Assembly: GCA_026874595.1 (NCBI GenBank) | Contig: CM049318.1 | Location: 51,116,750-51,180,749 of the forward strand | Direction: 5' to 3' | Source of the DNA: Sipunculus nudus | Lineage: Eukaryota; Annelida; Sipuncula; Golfingiida; Sipunculidae | Length of the DNA: 64,000 nt | Shown here: positions 21,201-32,064 of the stretch, piece by piece | Layout: each line of letters starts with the position of its first letter | How positions within the stretch are numbered: position 1 is the first letter of the stretch | Notes under the pieces: generated by a model | The model's input: the letters and a program-made list of their open reading frames with translations, nothing else | Database searches by the model: none | What the model was told of the DNA's origin: nothing | Made by a program: the position numbers and the translations under genes

Positions 21201-23830
21201 CTTTCAGGATTCTACCATTTTTCTGACTTGTAACTTTATATTAATTAATATTTGTGTGTGTGAGGAAGATGTATTCTGCGTAGGACATATTCTATCTCAT
21301 TTTTCTTTAATAGTATAGAGTTATAAGAAAAAAGGCATGGTTCCTTTTGAATAGCTATACTTCTTCTGAGCTTCTGAGTTGACCCTGCAAAACACATGGC
21401 ACCCTCCTCAGACACGGTGAAACCATGGACAGTCACTTTATCACAGGACAACATGACCAATCATAATAATCGTTGACCGTTTCCCCGAAGCTTGGCCTGA
21501 TGTCGCTCGACAAGTCGCACCGTTTATGGCGGACTTTAGACAGACCCATTAAACTGGAATAACTTGAATGTGCACTGCGACCTTGACTTCGCAATTCGCA
21601 ATCACGTATGGGTCATAGTCATGTCAATCAGTTGGTTATATTATAATACTATGCGTTCTAGTATGCTAACGTTCACAATTATTGTATTTTGTCTTTCAGG
21701 AGTTGGTTGACAATGCCGATCTTATATTTCTCCATCGTGTATTTCCTTCACGACCTCTGGGCCAAAATCCAGGTTACGGTACACATGGAGTGCTCCACCG
21801 GCAAAAGAACGTTACTGGAAGCTGCCATGGTTACCGCCAAGTCCGATTACCTTGTATTCGCTCACCATATAGCATTCGCCTTATTCTTTCTGCCAGTGAC
21901 GGTGGTAGGTATTTTGTTATGCCACGAAACACAATAATAATAATTTTAAAATTTATATTTATGTTAAAATCTATAACAGATTATCTTTGATAAGTTGTTT
22001 ATGGAAAAATGACAATACGACGGTACCTGAATTATAGTTCAAAAGAAAGTGATATACATTAATGATCTCATTTTAACAAACCAGGTATTATTCATGCTTC
22101 ATTGTATATCTGAATGACATTAATACGCATCTGTCATCAGAACAAAAAATAATCAGAGATGCATGATTCAGCGACCCTCTTTGGTGCCTATTTGATGAAT
22201 AACGGATTATTAAATCCCAACCTGCCACTCAAATCCGAGGAATAAGATGCAAACAACACTTTTCACACGCCGTCTGTACAAAACACGGGACAGGCTAAGT
22301 TATCGATGGCAACGCTAAACGTTTGGTAAAAACATCGCACCAGACGTCCGCGTAAAACAAGTGTACGCCGGTCATTTAATTGGTTCAATTGCCTTATTCA
22401 TTATTCATGAAATAAACACCAGAGGGGATCAAGGAAACAAGGTCTGTGAAAGCGTAGCCTCATACTTGGTAGTATGGAGAGATTTAGTTTTGAATTCATG
22501 CTAACAATGCTGCATATTTTTAATTAAATATAAATCCACAGGATCACTAACTGATGCCCAGAAAGTGTCTTGATTATAAGATAAAATCAACATTTTCACA
22601 TTTCTAGGCCATCGATAGACTTCACTATTACGTGGGCTGTATGCTTTTACTGGAAGTAATAATGCCAGGTCTGAGCATTAGAAAAATTCTCATAAAGGTG
22701 AGTTTCTGTGTACACTTGATATTCTTTAATATTCTGTTTGTCCTCTACGTGTTAGTCCATCCACCTGTTTTTACGTTTACCTGTTTGTCCGTCAACCTGT
22801 TTGTTCATATACACCTGTGTGTCTACTACCATATACCTTTTTCTCCCTCTAACCGTTTGTCCGTCTACATGATTGTCCGTCTACCTGTTTCTACGTCTAA
22901 CTGTTTTTCAGTCTAACGGTTTGTCCGTCTATTCCTGTTTCTCTGTCTTCCTGTTTCTTCGTATATTTGTTTATACGTCTAAAAGGTTGGCTGTCTACCT
23001 GTTTCTCCGTCTACCTGTTTGTCCGGCTACCTGTTTTTCTGTCTTCATTTTGTCCGTTTTCCTGTTTGTCAAATTATTTATTAGTTCGTCTACCCGTTTG
23101 GCAATCTACCTTTTTGTCCGTCTTCTCCTTTGTTTACATAAATAAGTCTTCAGTTTTTTCCGTCCATACGTTTGTCAGTCTATAAGTTTGTCCATCTATA
23201 TGTTTGTCCGTCTACCAATAAATCGGCCTTTATACCAGTTTGTAACTACAGTTACCGAAGTTTTAAACCAGCTGTAGGAGCCATTGGAGTTAAAGGGTAT
23301 TTTGACGTATACAGGTCAGGAGGAGTAACATTGTTAAACCTGACCGTCTGGTTCGTATGCACGAGGATAATTTTTTAATTTTAATTACATCTTGTGAAGA
23401 AATGTGGAACTTGTGCATTTTTTAATTTTAACATTATATATATCTAAATATAGAGTGAGTATGGAGTGCAAATGTTTGCAATCTTAAAGTGTGTTCAACT
23501 GTAGAAGAGACACTTCAATAGGGAATCTTTTAAACATCATTTGCTTTGTCGTTGTAGTTGAATATGAAGAGCCACCCACTGTATGTCGTCAATATTGCTA
23601 TTCTGGTCGTTACGTTTCTGGTATTCCGGATAGCCATCTTGCCGGCGATGTATGTACGATACAGTCAAGACACTGGTCTCTCGCTGCTACAGGTCCCGAT
23701 GACGCTACCTCTCCACGTCAACGTTGGCTTTTTTATTGTTCCTCCTATGAACTTCTTTTGGCTCGTTTCCATTGTCAAATGCACTATTTCGGATATGAAA
23801 AACAGAAACAATGGTCGAAAGAACGGTTAG
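14238..23830 (+). CDS. TLC-domain protein of the TLCD3 (FAM57) family, four exons
   Basis: The spliced model is 14238-14410, 21700-21904, 22608-22697 and 23558-23830, giving 246 codons; vertebrate TLCD3A is about 257. TLC-domain proteins are multi-span ER/Golgi membrane proteins linked to ceramide and membrane-lipid metabolism, and TLCD3B has been reported to have ceramide-synthase-related activity. Visible signatures include a hydrophobic N-terminal helix (residues 5-22), FHALIS (51-56), YFLHDLWA (72-79, the family's YF-x-YD), and the paired histidines FAHH (111-114). These are followed by VGCMLLLEVIMPG (135-147), RIAILPAMY (180-188) and GLSLLQVP (196-203), the last essentially identical to vertebrate TLCD3A. 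All internal junction phases agree. Compared with the vertebrate proteins, about 17 residues between FHALIS and SWLT are missing, so a short exon in the 7.3-kb first intron may have been overlooked. Family assignment is strong; orthology to TLCD3A or TLCD3B is not resolved. Confidence 0.88.
14619..14765. repeat. (TAA)n and degenerate (TAC)n microsatellites in intron 1
   Basis: About 20 TAA triplets (14619-14682) are followed by an imperfect run of TACTACTAC-type triplets. Confidence 0.9.
15434..15532. repeat. Compound (CT)n(AT)n microsatellite in intron 1
   Basis: CT dinucleotides (15434-15470) pass directly into AT dinucleotides (15471-15532). The open frames across it are translated repeats (SLSL, IYIY). 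Confidence 0.95.
15537..15679. mobile_element. Small G-rich foldback element
   Basis: The left end GGGGCGGATCCAGG is inverted at the right end as CCCGGATCCGCC. The interior is G-rich with a run of more than 14 G. It has no coding capacity. Related debris lies at 5170, 26456, 38505 and 57363. Confidence 0.6.
16451..17402. mobile_element. 952-bp TIR element nested in LTR copy B
   Basis: The perfect 15-bp terminal inverted repeats CAAGGAGTTTACAGG (16451-16465) and its complement (17388-17402) extend imperfectly to about 25 bp. The target duplication is GTCCAAC (16444-16450 and 17403-17409), 7 bp as seen. A hAT-like element would normally give 8 bp, so the superfamily is open. The interior is richer in GC than the surroundings and holds a short minus-strand open frame with a good splice donor. 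Confidence 0.75.
17014..17172 (-). CDS. Exon-like open frame inside the nested TIR element
   Basis: The minus-strand frame starts MTGIMNAQMVCFAKNYAH and continues through VEESLDQFLDRCGHSTST to HDGRL, where a consensus donor CTG|GTAAGT follows. Codon choice looks coding-like. A second open stretch further along the same strand (16690-16872, acceptor-like TTTTTAG near 16886) is not in compatible phase with this donor. It could be the first exon of the element's own decayed transposase or a captured host exon. I do not recognise it. Confidence 0.3.
18001..18216 (+). repeat. R1 dispersed repeat (5' part) ending in an (AT)n tract
   Basis: CTAGAAATCTGCATACTAAG, the AACCTCCGCCATG signature and the AACCGTGTTTGCA block identify it. 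The copy breaks into (AT)n at 18166-18216. Confidence 0.75.
18940..19620. repeat. Probable old interspersed repeat in intron 1
   Basis: The segment runs from AGCGCCCCCTAGTGGCC (18961) through TGACCTTGACCTTTGAC (19408) to a (GACA)n stretch at 19524. Phrases of this kind are common at the ends of dispersed animal repeats. I cannot name the family. Confidence 0.4.
20117..20225. repeat. Fragment with GGGCTGGGCAAC end and CGATAT-rich body
   Basis: TAGGGCTGGGCAACATTATC is followed by repeated CGATAT/ATATCG. Many animal DNA-transposon or retroelement ends look like this. The other end was not found. Confidence 0.4.
21070..21539. mobile_element. Foldback (MITE-like) element, about 470 bp
   Basis: The left arm TTTAAGCCCGCCTTACACG...ACTTGTTCTACGACATG is matched by the inverted right arm (CTAAAGTCCGCCATAAACGG...ACTTGTCGAGCGACAT when complemented). 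The pairing extends over about 45 bases with mismatches. It lies directly before TLCD3-like exon 2. There is no coding capacity. Confidence 0.6.
21700..21904 (+). CDS. TLCD3-like exon 2 (paired-histidine exon)
   Basis: The acceptor is TTTTGTCTTTCAG|G and the donor GTG|GTAGGT. The exon enters in phase 2 and leaves in phase 0. It encodes YFLHDLWA and the FAHHIAFALFF segment, which carry the aspartate and histidine pair conserved in TLC proteins. Confidence 0.88.
22608..22697 (+). CDS. TLCD3-like exon 3
   Basis: Thirty complete codons lie between CACATTTCTAG and AAG|GTGAGT. VGCMLLLEVIMPG and IRKIL match the VGC...ELSTPF...R-IL block of the family, but the usual STPF is replaced by IMPG. Confidence 0.88.
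22745..23215 (+). repeat. 16-bp minisatellite in intron 3
   Basis: Degenerate units of TGTCCGTCTACCTGTT fill about 470 bases between exons 3 and 4. The long frames across it (VYLFLRL... patterns) are translations of the repeat. Confidence 0.9.
23558..23830 (+). CDS. TLCD3-like terminal exon
   Basis: It starts after TTGTCGTTGTAG in phase 0 and ends at TAG 23828-23830. It encodes YVVN, RIAILPAMY, GLSLLQVPMTLPLHVNV and a last membrane segment ending in a short polar tail (NRNNGRKNG). This exon supplies the strongest family match. Confidence 0.9.
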   Translation: MNMKSHPLYVVNIAILVVTFLVFRIAILPAMYVRYSQDTGLSLLQVPMTLPLHVNVGFFIVPPMNFFWLVSIVKCTISDMKNRNNGRKNG

Positions 23831-23864
23831 ACTCATTAAAAAACTATATATACCATGCATTATG

Positions 23865-23870
23865 AATAAA
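23865..23870 (+). terminator. Possible polyadenylation signal AATAAA
   Basis: AATAAA lies 35 bases after the TLCD3-like stop. The 3' UTR would be unusually short, so other signals further down may be the real ones. Confidence 0.35.
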
Positions 23871-24657
23871 AAAGGCAAAAATGATTTGATTAAGAGTAAG
23901 AAGATTTAAATGTCCAAAGAAAATGTACAATTTCACTTGGGACACGAATGTATGCCAAATGGCAAAGGAGTCATGATGAAAGTGAAAAATCACGTTGCGT
24001 TGAACCTTTAAGGTGATTTTGGACCTCTCGAAGGATCCTTTATGGACCTGTTAGGTTTTATCCAGAACTTATTCAAAGGTTCTGAGAAGAAATCTTCAAG
24101 GTTCTTCACGGTAGAATGAGTGTGTTCTTGGTTGAACCCATGCGGAAGAGTTTTTTTTATAAAACCTTCAGTGAAGGTTTATTTAAGAATAATAGTCATA
24201 TCTTACGCTTAATATAAATTCTGTTTCTATTCAGAACAAACTGATTTGACAGACAATATGAAGAAGTCTAAAAGTATTCTTCATAAAATGTGGGTAATTG
24301 CAAGGACCATAGCAAAAAAGCGTATTTCTAGTTTAGTTATTTGTTGTATATATGATAAATCCTTGAACATGCAAAAAAAAAAAACCCAGATGTAAAGGAA
24401 ACACATGTTTTCATTTATTTGTAGCGATCATCTTGTGAAACTGAACATTAACTAAAAACCATTAGGAAGATTTATATGTATGCACCTAACTAATATATTT
24501 TGGCGTTTGTATAGTGACACGCAGTTCCAAGTTGTGGTTTTGATTTATTATCTGCATCAATTGCATTTCAATAATTCTATGAACCAAACGTTATTACACA
24601 TATGATTTAAAACAATGATGACTGTTCTTGAATTTTACGTGATGTTTCAGGTTCACA

Positions 24658-24665
24658 TGACGTCA
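24658..24665. promoter_or_regulatory. CRE-like palindrome TGACGTCA, copy 2
   Basis: The duplicate of the site at 1046-1053 is preserved without change in an otherwise diverged flank. Confidence 0.3.
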
Positions 24666-25153
24666 ATCCCTCCTCTATATTTCATTTTAATTGGTGGTCG
24701 TTCATGTGAAAAAAAGTCTACGCCTGTAGCATCTGTGAGGTGCGTACCTGTCACGGACTTTGCGCATTTGCGTACTAAACTTTCCAAACGGGTTTATAAA
24801 CGTATCATATATCACGTCTGATATAGCAACATTATAAATTATGTAAACATTAAAATAATATATGTTTGGTGGGATAACAACCGCTTCGAAGAAACAGGGA
24901 TACAGGGATGCATTTCAAGACAGAATAATTCAGAACATGTAGTCCAGACCTAAGGGAAGAAGGTTGGGGAAGTTGTGTAATTTACACAGAATTTCGACGT
25001 AACATTGATGTGATACCGAGCTATGAACCGTGGAAAGAAGGGGATTGTGGGTAGGTCAGGTTGTGTACAGACTGGTTACGTATGAAATTAATAAGCCGTC
25101 AGTGTCGTGCAAAGCTTTTGTACAGGTTCGATATATATATATTAACTAGATAT

Positions 25154-25200
<47 letters not shown>

Positions 25201-25358
25201 ATATATATATATATTGCATTGCATTATGCGTTGTGGTACTGCACAAACCATTGTGCTTGCAGCAAATGTCATTTTGGTGTCGAAAGCGGCTAATTTGATT
25301 TTATTGCAGATGGTTATGCGCCATGCAATATTTTATTATGTATGCCATGTATACTTTT

Positions 25359-25364
<6 letters not shown>

Positions 25365-25405
<41 letters not shown>
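25365..25405. repeat. (TA)n microsatellite
   Basis: About 40 bases of TA dinucleotides lie just beyond the end of the duplicated 3' flank. Confidence 0.9.
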
Positions 25406-25407
<2 letters not shown>

Positions 25408-25807
25408 TACTGTATTAGGTGTGATGTTTATACTTTATGTTATTCATATTTTATTTGAGCAATTTGGCCATTTTTTGGAAAATGCGCAATATAAGTCCTG
25501 ATAATATTTTAGTCCTATAATTCGCTGTCATAGAAAAAGCCTACGTTTAGTAGAGGAAAAGGTAGGTTTTCGGCGTATCGAGAGATGTTAAGGTCTCGTG
25601 TCACTTCTGTTGTTACTATCTAAAATTAGCGCTATGAAAGACCATGAGTGTTTCCAAAATTGCGCATGCGCAAATTCGAAAAATTAAATCAATTGTGTTT
25701 CAACCACGTTTTTTTTATTTTTTTGTATACAAATGTGTATACGAAAAATATTAAATTGAACTGCCTTTCAAGTGAGAGATTCCCATCGTTTTATTGCATA
25801 ATAAACA

Positions 25808-26150
25808 AGAAATCTACATTCTAAGGATTGCAATCCTCCGCCATGGGGGAGGGGGTCCACATTGTATTATGCTTCCAAAATTGTATTTGCATTCACTTAT
25901 TTGGGCTATATTCCAATGTGTATCAGTGCATACGTGACAGTACATTTGTGAATATACCTTAATGACTTTCCTGAATCCGGGTCATGTGCGGGTCCACACC
26001 AAAATCTAATCGAATTTTTCAATGGCCCGAATGTTCCTGAAATTTCATGAGATTCAGTTCATTATTGCGTGAGTGATTTTGAGAACAAACACTAAAACAC
26101 ATAAAAAAGCACACACGAACGAGCTGAACGCATAATCTCCTGGCGACAGC
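25808..26150 (+). repeat. R1 dispersed repeat, nearly full length
   Basis: It runs from GAAATCTACATTCTAAGG through CCTCCGCCATGG, GGGTCCACACCAAAATCTAA and AATGGCCCGAATG to CTCCTGGCGACAGC. This is the best unbroken copy for defining the unit, about 340 bp. No protein is encoded. Confidence 0.8.
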
Positions 26151-26934
26151 ACCAAAATATGTTTCCACCTTCATGTTAACCCGTATGCGGAGAGATTCGT
26201 TCTAACATCTAGATTATAAATTGTTTATATCATGCACACGTCAGCGAACCATTGTGCTTGGCATTTTTCATAGATTGGCTCAATAAACTGGTGCATAGCG
26301 GTCGGGTCACCGTTATGGTTCATGGTATCACCTTGACCTCGGTGTTCACACATGGAAACGTGCAGTGTGGTACCGCTTGGCATGGTTTAACTGAGCGACT
26401 ACAAATATACCAGGAGATACACGACTGATACTAGGAGATTCGTATGGTGTATGCAGGGGCGTAATGGGGGTACTGCAGGTAGGCACGCCCCTCCTCCCCC
26501 CTCCCCCATCCGACTTTGCATATAATATTGATGACAAAATTACCAGACACTAGAAAAACCATAGCATGAAAATAATTAAAAAAATGAAAATAGCAAGTTT
26601 TATTTCTTTGCACTTTCATCTGCAACAATGTAGGCATAAAGGTCTATAATTAGGACATTATTTCTGAAACTGTCATGAGATAGTGAAGAAATCAGCGATA
26701 AGGAATCATGGATCCCAAACTAATAATTAATGTGTTGATTTTTATAGTTGACTCTTTTTCCCTCATTCCCAATTTTCATTAATACTCTGGAAATTTTTTC
26801 TCTTTTTGTGTAATAACGTTATCAGAATATCGATATTATAAGTTGACTCTTGGCAGAATCTAAGTTTTTCTTTGTTTCAATCTCGACTTCTCATACAAAC
26901 ATACATTTTTTACACACCCGCCCACCCGCACACA
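26151..26934. other. Intergenic DNA
   Basis: A short G/C-rich fragment near 26456-26515 (CAGGGGCGTAATGG...CACGCCCCTCC) resembles the small foldback family. Otherwise nothing is recognised. Confidence 0.5.
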
Positions 26935-28022
26935 CAGACACACCCGCACTCACTCGCACCAATACTCACACGCGCGAGCGCACACGCACACACTTACACA
27001 TAAACCTATATGCGCAGAAGGTATTTTTGCAGCATTGTAACATCCCAAATCCTTTATTTTGGTTTCATATGAATTGGATTGCGCTTGAAGTGGATATTGT
27101 CTATAATTACTCTATATTTGCTCTGTTTACTTAAATATTATACTTTACATATCCCTACGCAAAATAGTTCGATGCCCGCTCGCAACCGTTATCCTTGACA
27201 TTATACCAAAATACATACTCTGTGCGGAGAATGTTTGCATCCATGATACACACTTCACATAAAAGAATACATATTTTCACGTATAAATAACGATTTTATA
27301 TTGAGAAAATTATCTGAAGACAAAGAAATATGAGCCTGAATTTCTAATGGTTGTCATGTGGGGGCAATATGAAGATTTCATAATGTTTCATAACCGCGAT
27401 TCGGTACGGTTATGAATCCTGCCGACAGGTGGCGACAATACCCGTCACGTACTTAAAATCACCAGATAAAACCGAAAAAAAATGTAATTTTAATAGTGCA
27501 TTTAGTATAATATGGAAGTGATGTTAAATTGTTGTGTACGTGTGTGTAGGTTGGTTATTAGGCCATATATGAATGTTTAATGCAAATATAAAAAAAAAAT
27601 TTAAATAATTCAATATATAGAGCGTTGGTAGGAGAATACAAAATGATTCCCCGCTCACTGCACCAGCTGGTTTGGACATTTATTTCGTATCCGATAGGAG
27701 GGCTTAACAACATTCCCTCATGTGTGTTCGTGACCGTTCATGTGTACACATATCACCGACCTATGATATTTGGTGGAGTGAATCGGGTAACTCATAGAAA
27801 ATGATTTGCCTCACTTAAAAAGATCTCTAAAAGTTGTCTCTTCGGCCCGTGAGGCCGCTAGTTATTATATTTGCAACTTAAAAATGTGAAACAGAGCGTG
27901 GTCATACGTCTGAATGGATGTTGGTGAGACAGACATTCTTTAGTTGTTAAAACTTTTAGTTGTACTTAAGGCCCATTAGTAAATCGCATGGTCACTGACT
28001 GGCCTGACGTTTCCGTCTAATG
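26935..28022 (-). repeat. Inverted duplication, copy 2 (pairs with 4128-5405)
   Basis: It is homologous to 4128-5405 in opposite orientation. It lies 3.1-4.2 kb after the stop of the complete gene, against 4.1-5.4 kb after the stop of the upstream copy. It lacks the G-rich insert. Confidence 0.8.
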
Positions 28023-31000
28023 AGCAAACTAATACGTTATGCTTTAGATCAAGGATCTCGCAGCAAAATATATAACTCATTTATTGCCACAGACTTGTAT
28101 AACTGTAATAATTTAATTCATAATTTATTCATATTTTATAACCTGTACATACAAACTCAGGATCAGCTGGATTGGTTCAACTTTATAATTGAAAGGCCTC
28201 TTATCTCTGATAACCCTGGTCCCTTGGCCCTCAGATGCTTTATGGGTTGATCATTTATGGTGATGTGGAATGCTCTAGAAGTTCCTTAAAATATACCCTG
28301 CTATAAAATAACCCTGATCCTGTACATGCAAGCCTAAAATCTCGGTGAGGCCTGGTAAGTTAATAACAACGTTTCTCTTTTATCATATATGGTTACTTTT
28401 CATTCGCGTTCAATAGAAACTGACATGTTTTATAAAACTAAACCTAAGCTTGATCGGTATTCCGTTTCGCAGTTTAAAAAAAATACGAAAATTGCGAAGA
28501 ATGTACATCATTTTTGCCGAAACTTTATTTCACATACAGAGCACCAGATGGCGCTACTCATCAACTGAGGTACGCTTTTCCGTGACTGTGTGGCATTTTA
28601 TATTTTAATTCGTGCGCCTGGATTAGTAATTAGTGCGCACGGATTAGTAAAGCAGGCGCATGAATTATTAAATTTATTTACCATGTCGTCTCCCGGGGTC
28701 CGTAGGAGTTGACATGTCAATTATTTTTATATTGATTCGATTCTTCCAACCGAAGTAAATTCGAAGCAATTTAATTAAAGGTTGAGATGATTTAATATAG
28801 GACTAGACGATTGAAAAAACTCAAAATTTGACACATTAAAACACAGCCATTTAATTGTTAATTCTGTAAAATGGTCGATATTTTAGGTATAAATTTATTC
28901 TTTCACCTGATATGACCACAAAATATTAAACAAATTTTGTATTCACCAAGGCCATTTTGTTTCCTGTGACTCCAAAACACATTTTCGATGCTTCAGCGGT
29001 TATAAATGTTACGCCAGTTTGATGAATCAGCTCAAACTGAGAATAACAAAGTACAGCAAAACAATGATGGATAATTGATTCTAAAATGTCACAACAGAAA
29101 ATCTGCTGGAACTACATTAAGTGACTACTTTCACCGTTCCTGTTTATTCAACATTGGATACCTTGTAACTGGTAAAGGATAAAACAAATTCAATATTTCC
29201 CCTACATTCGGTTGGAATCAGCATAAGTAAGTGACATTTTTTTAAAATTTTGTTAAATTTTCAATCGGACAAAATCATTTTCATTCAACCAATTATATAA
29301 AACCAGTTCATAAAATACAGAAATGATCATTACTTGGATATATATCATGTACTGGGTATACTGGATATATCAGTACAAAAAAAAATCGTTTGGTCACCTG
29401 ATATACCAGCAAAGATAATTAGGTGGTCAATAGTACGTCGGTGCCAATAACAAGCTGGTCACGTGATATACCAATAAAGATAACTATATTAAGTGTGAAA
29501 TTCTGGAGTAATGATTCTAAGAGTAGGAGGTTGTGTCTTCACCCCTGTTTGTTTTTGTTTATTGGTTTGTTTGATGTTTCTTAGAAGGAGAACGTAAAAT
29601 CATTGAAGCGATTTCCACGAAATTTTATGTTTAAGAAGAGGACATGGGCCATGGAAAGAGTTTTAGATTTAAGTGTGGATCAGAAGACACACGAGGACCC
29701 AGTCGGACTTTTAAATATCTGAATTGCACGCACCTACTGCCCTCTGTCAGATGATTGAGATACTAAACGTAGAGCGACGGGATATGGACAAGGGAAGGCC
29801 TTATTAAATATTTGCGCGGATTCACTAGTATTGTTTTCCCGTAGGGAGTAATAAGTTTCAATCTACTTGTTGAGATGACCTGAGATGATGAGACCTGAGA
29901 TGGAAGGAGAATTAAGATATAAATGTGATGAAAACCTTAAATGGGCCCAATCACCTATAATAGGCTATAAAGCATGTTGAATAAAGACGAAAAATGGTTT
30001 CTTCCCTTTAAAATAAACCCGTACTTGCCAAAATATTGTCTTGAATGCGTTTGCTTACCTCTGTGAACGAGTGTTAAAAACAAAGGACCGGGCGCGATCA
30101 CAGGTGTCAACATAAACACAGCGCGTGGGGCCTAGTGCCTCGCGGAGCCACAGCATATGTCAACCAGGAGATGCCCTGACTGACTTGGCCCAAAATAATA
30201 TAACAGATGTTCCGGCTGGGTGAAACACCGCGTGTTGATGCACATAATCGGACCTCCGGTTACGCGACCTTGTTATTGTAAACAGACACCCGTCGACTGT
30301 GTTTACAAACACGCAGAGTCACAACAAGATGTTAATACATCCGTATGCAAGATATTGACACTGTGTGCTGGAATGGTTTTGCTGGGAAACTTTTGCATAA
30401 AGCAAAATTGCACTGATAATGTAAAATAGGCATAATATTGCTCCTGATTATGTCCCTTTAATGACTTGAAAAAAAAACAGTTGTTGCAACTTTCAGGCCC
30501 CCGTAGTCAGCAAATCCCTATTGGACATATTTAATAATGTTCTCGAATATTCATAACACTAGAAAGCGAATCAACAGGGACCAGTATTCATATCTAGTAT
30601 TCATTTACCTTAACGGATTGGGAATCAATTAATTCTTCTTCTTCTCCTTATTATTATTATTATTATTATAATTTTTTTTATTACTATTACTATTTCTGTC
30701 ACACTTTGCCAGTTATTTTTTTTTTTCCACTTTCATTTCAGGTAATAACGCTTACCCCTCATTCTTTCATTACTACTCACGCTTAACGCGTATACAAATA
30801 TATTTTATGCCTGAATGCGCGTGTGCGTATGACTAATATTTCAGTGATTTATGGAGATTCTTAATAACCCGTTATTAAGCCTACACACGTTCAATCAAAA
30901 TCAATTACTTTTTTGGCGATTTATTGATTGTCCTGCTTTATTTTCAATTAATTTCCGAGATCGTTCGGCTTGTCACCTCTGGACAAGCTCCATCAATATT

Positions 31001-31149
31001 GTGACGCTTGGGTTACCAACTCTTAACGACTATGACCCTGGCCATGCGCGTGCTGTTTGACCCATAAGCAGGCTGTTACGTTACGTGTCCGGCCCCCCTC
31101 AAGGTGTCCCGACTGCCGGTATCGGTACTTATCGGTTCTTATTACATAC
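28023..31149. other. Intergenic DNA without recognisable genes
   Basis: It contains a CTCF-like motif (28551) and a somewhat GC-richer stretch at 30060-30430, whose open frame resembles nothing known. A TTATTATTATT run lies near 30650. A degenerate segment at 29520-29720 (CATGGGCCATGGAAAGAG) looks like old repeat. Confidence 0.5.
28551..28567 (+). promoter_or_regulatory. CTCF-like motif
   Basis: GCACCAGATGGCGCTAC closely follows the bilaterian CTCF core (CCACCAG-x-xGGCGCTA). Occupancy is not implied. Confidence 0.35.
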
Positions 31150-31378
31150 TAGAAACTAGAATTCTCCATTCTAAGGAATGCAACCCTCCTTCATGTGCAC
31201 GTGTGTGTGTGTGGGGGGGTGGGGGTCCCCTATTATGGGATGCTCCCAAAACCGTGTTTGCATTCACTTAATCAGCCTATATTCCCTGGTTAATTCGTGC
31301 ATAAATGTCTTAACATTTGTGAATATTCCTTGAATCCGGATCATGTACCGGATCTACAACAAAATACTCGAGTGAATG
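31150..31378 (+). repeat. R1 dispersed repeat, 5' part
   Basis: CTCCATTCTAAGGAATGCAA, a GTGTG/GGGG interruption, then AACCGTGTTTGCATTCACTT and TTGAATCCGGATCATGT. The 3' half is absent. Confidence 0.75.
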
Positions 31379-31667
31379 TACCTATGAAGCGTACCAACAA
31401 AGACAAAAATGCTGAAAACTATTAATATTTTACTACTGTGCATCAGTGTGAAAAGACTGAATACCTTTTTAAAATTGGTGGATTGCGTGTTCCGGCCAAA
31501 CTTGTAAAGTTTCAGCATGGGTGATAAATTCAGTATTGATTTGCTTGTGGCATGCTAGAAGCATCACGTGTTTTGTATTACCGAACTTTAGGTTAATAAT
31601 TTATAGATAGGGATGTATTGTTATCATTCAAGGTCGTACACACAGGTTGATAAACGATGAATCTGCT

Positions 31668-31708
<41 letters not shown>

Positions 31709-31730
31709 GGAGAGAGGGAGAGAGAGAGGA
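31668..31730. repeat. (GA)n microsatellite
   Basis: GAGA dinucleotides with GGGA interruptions; the minus-strand SLSL frame is a translation of the repeat. Confidence 0.9.
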
Positions 31731-32064
31731 TATTGTACTGATAGATACCATTTTATTAAATAATTTGTGCTGATTGGAGAAAATGTATAAATTTGCATTG
31801 AATGAATGTATTGCATTGAATCTAATTTAGGTAAAAAAATAATAAAAAGGTTGCGTACCGTCAACACATTTTTTTTTAATCGGCGAATAAACAAATCACG
31901 TGTAAACGGATATGTACATATATGAGATTTAATGCTAATAGCTAGGTGACTGCACCTCTCGATGTATCATTATCTGTCTGTCCGATTTCCCCCCGGTCTC
32001 TCTCTCACTTTTTATTCTCTCTCTCGCTTTTTCTTTCTCTGTCTCTATTTAACACACACACACA

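Larger units (their letters stand above)
23811..25255 (+). repeat. Segmental duplication, copy 2 (pairs with 1-1525)
   Basis: It covers the last codons, stop and 3' flank of the complete TLCD3-like gene. It has about 60 bases (near 25040-25100) not present in copy 1, and a longer AT tract at 25158-25215. Confidence 0.85.

Noticed and set aside
28190-28330. Loose similarity to 19800-19910 (CTCTGATA...CCCT...ATACCCTGC).
   Set aside because: Only scattered short words agree. It could be chance in AT-rich DNA.
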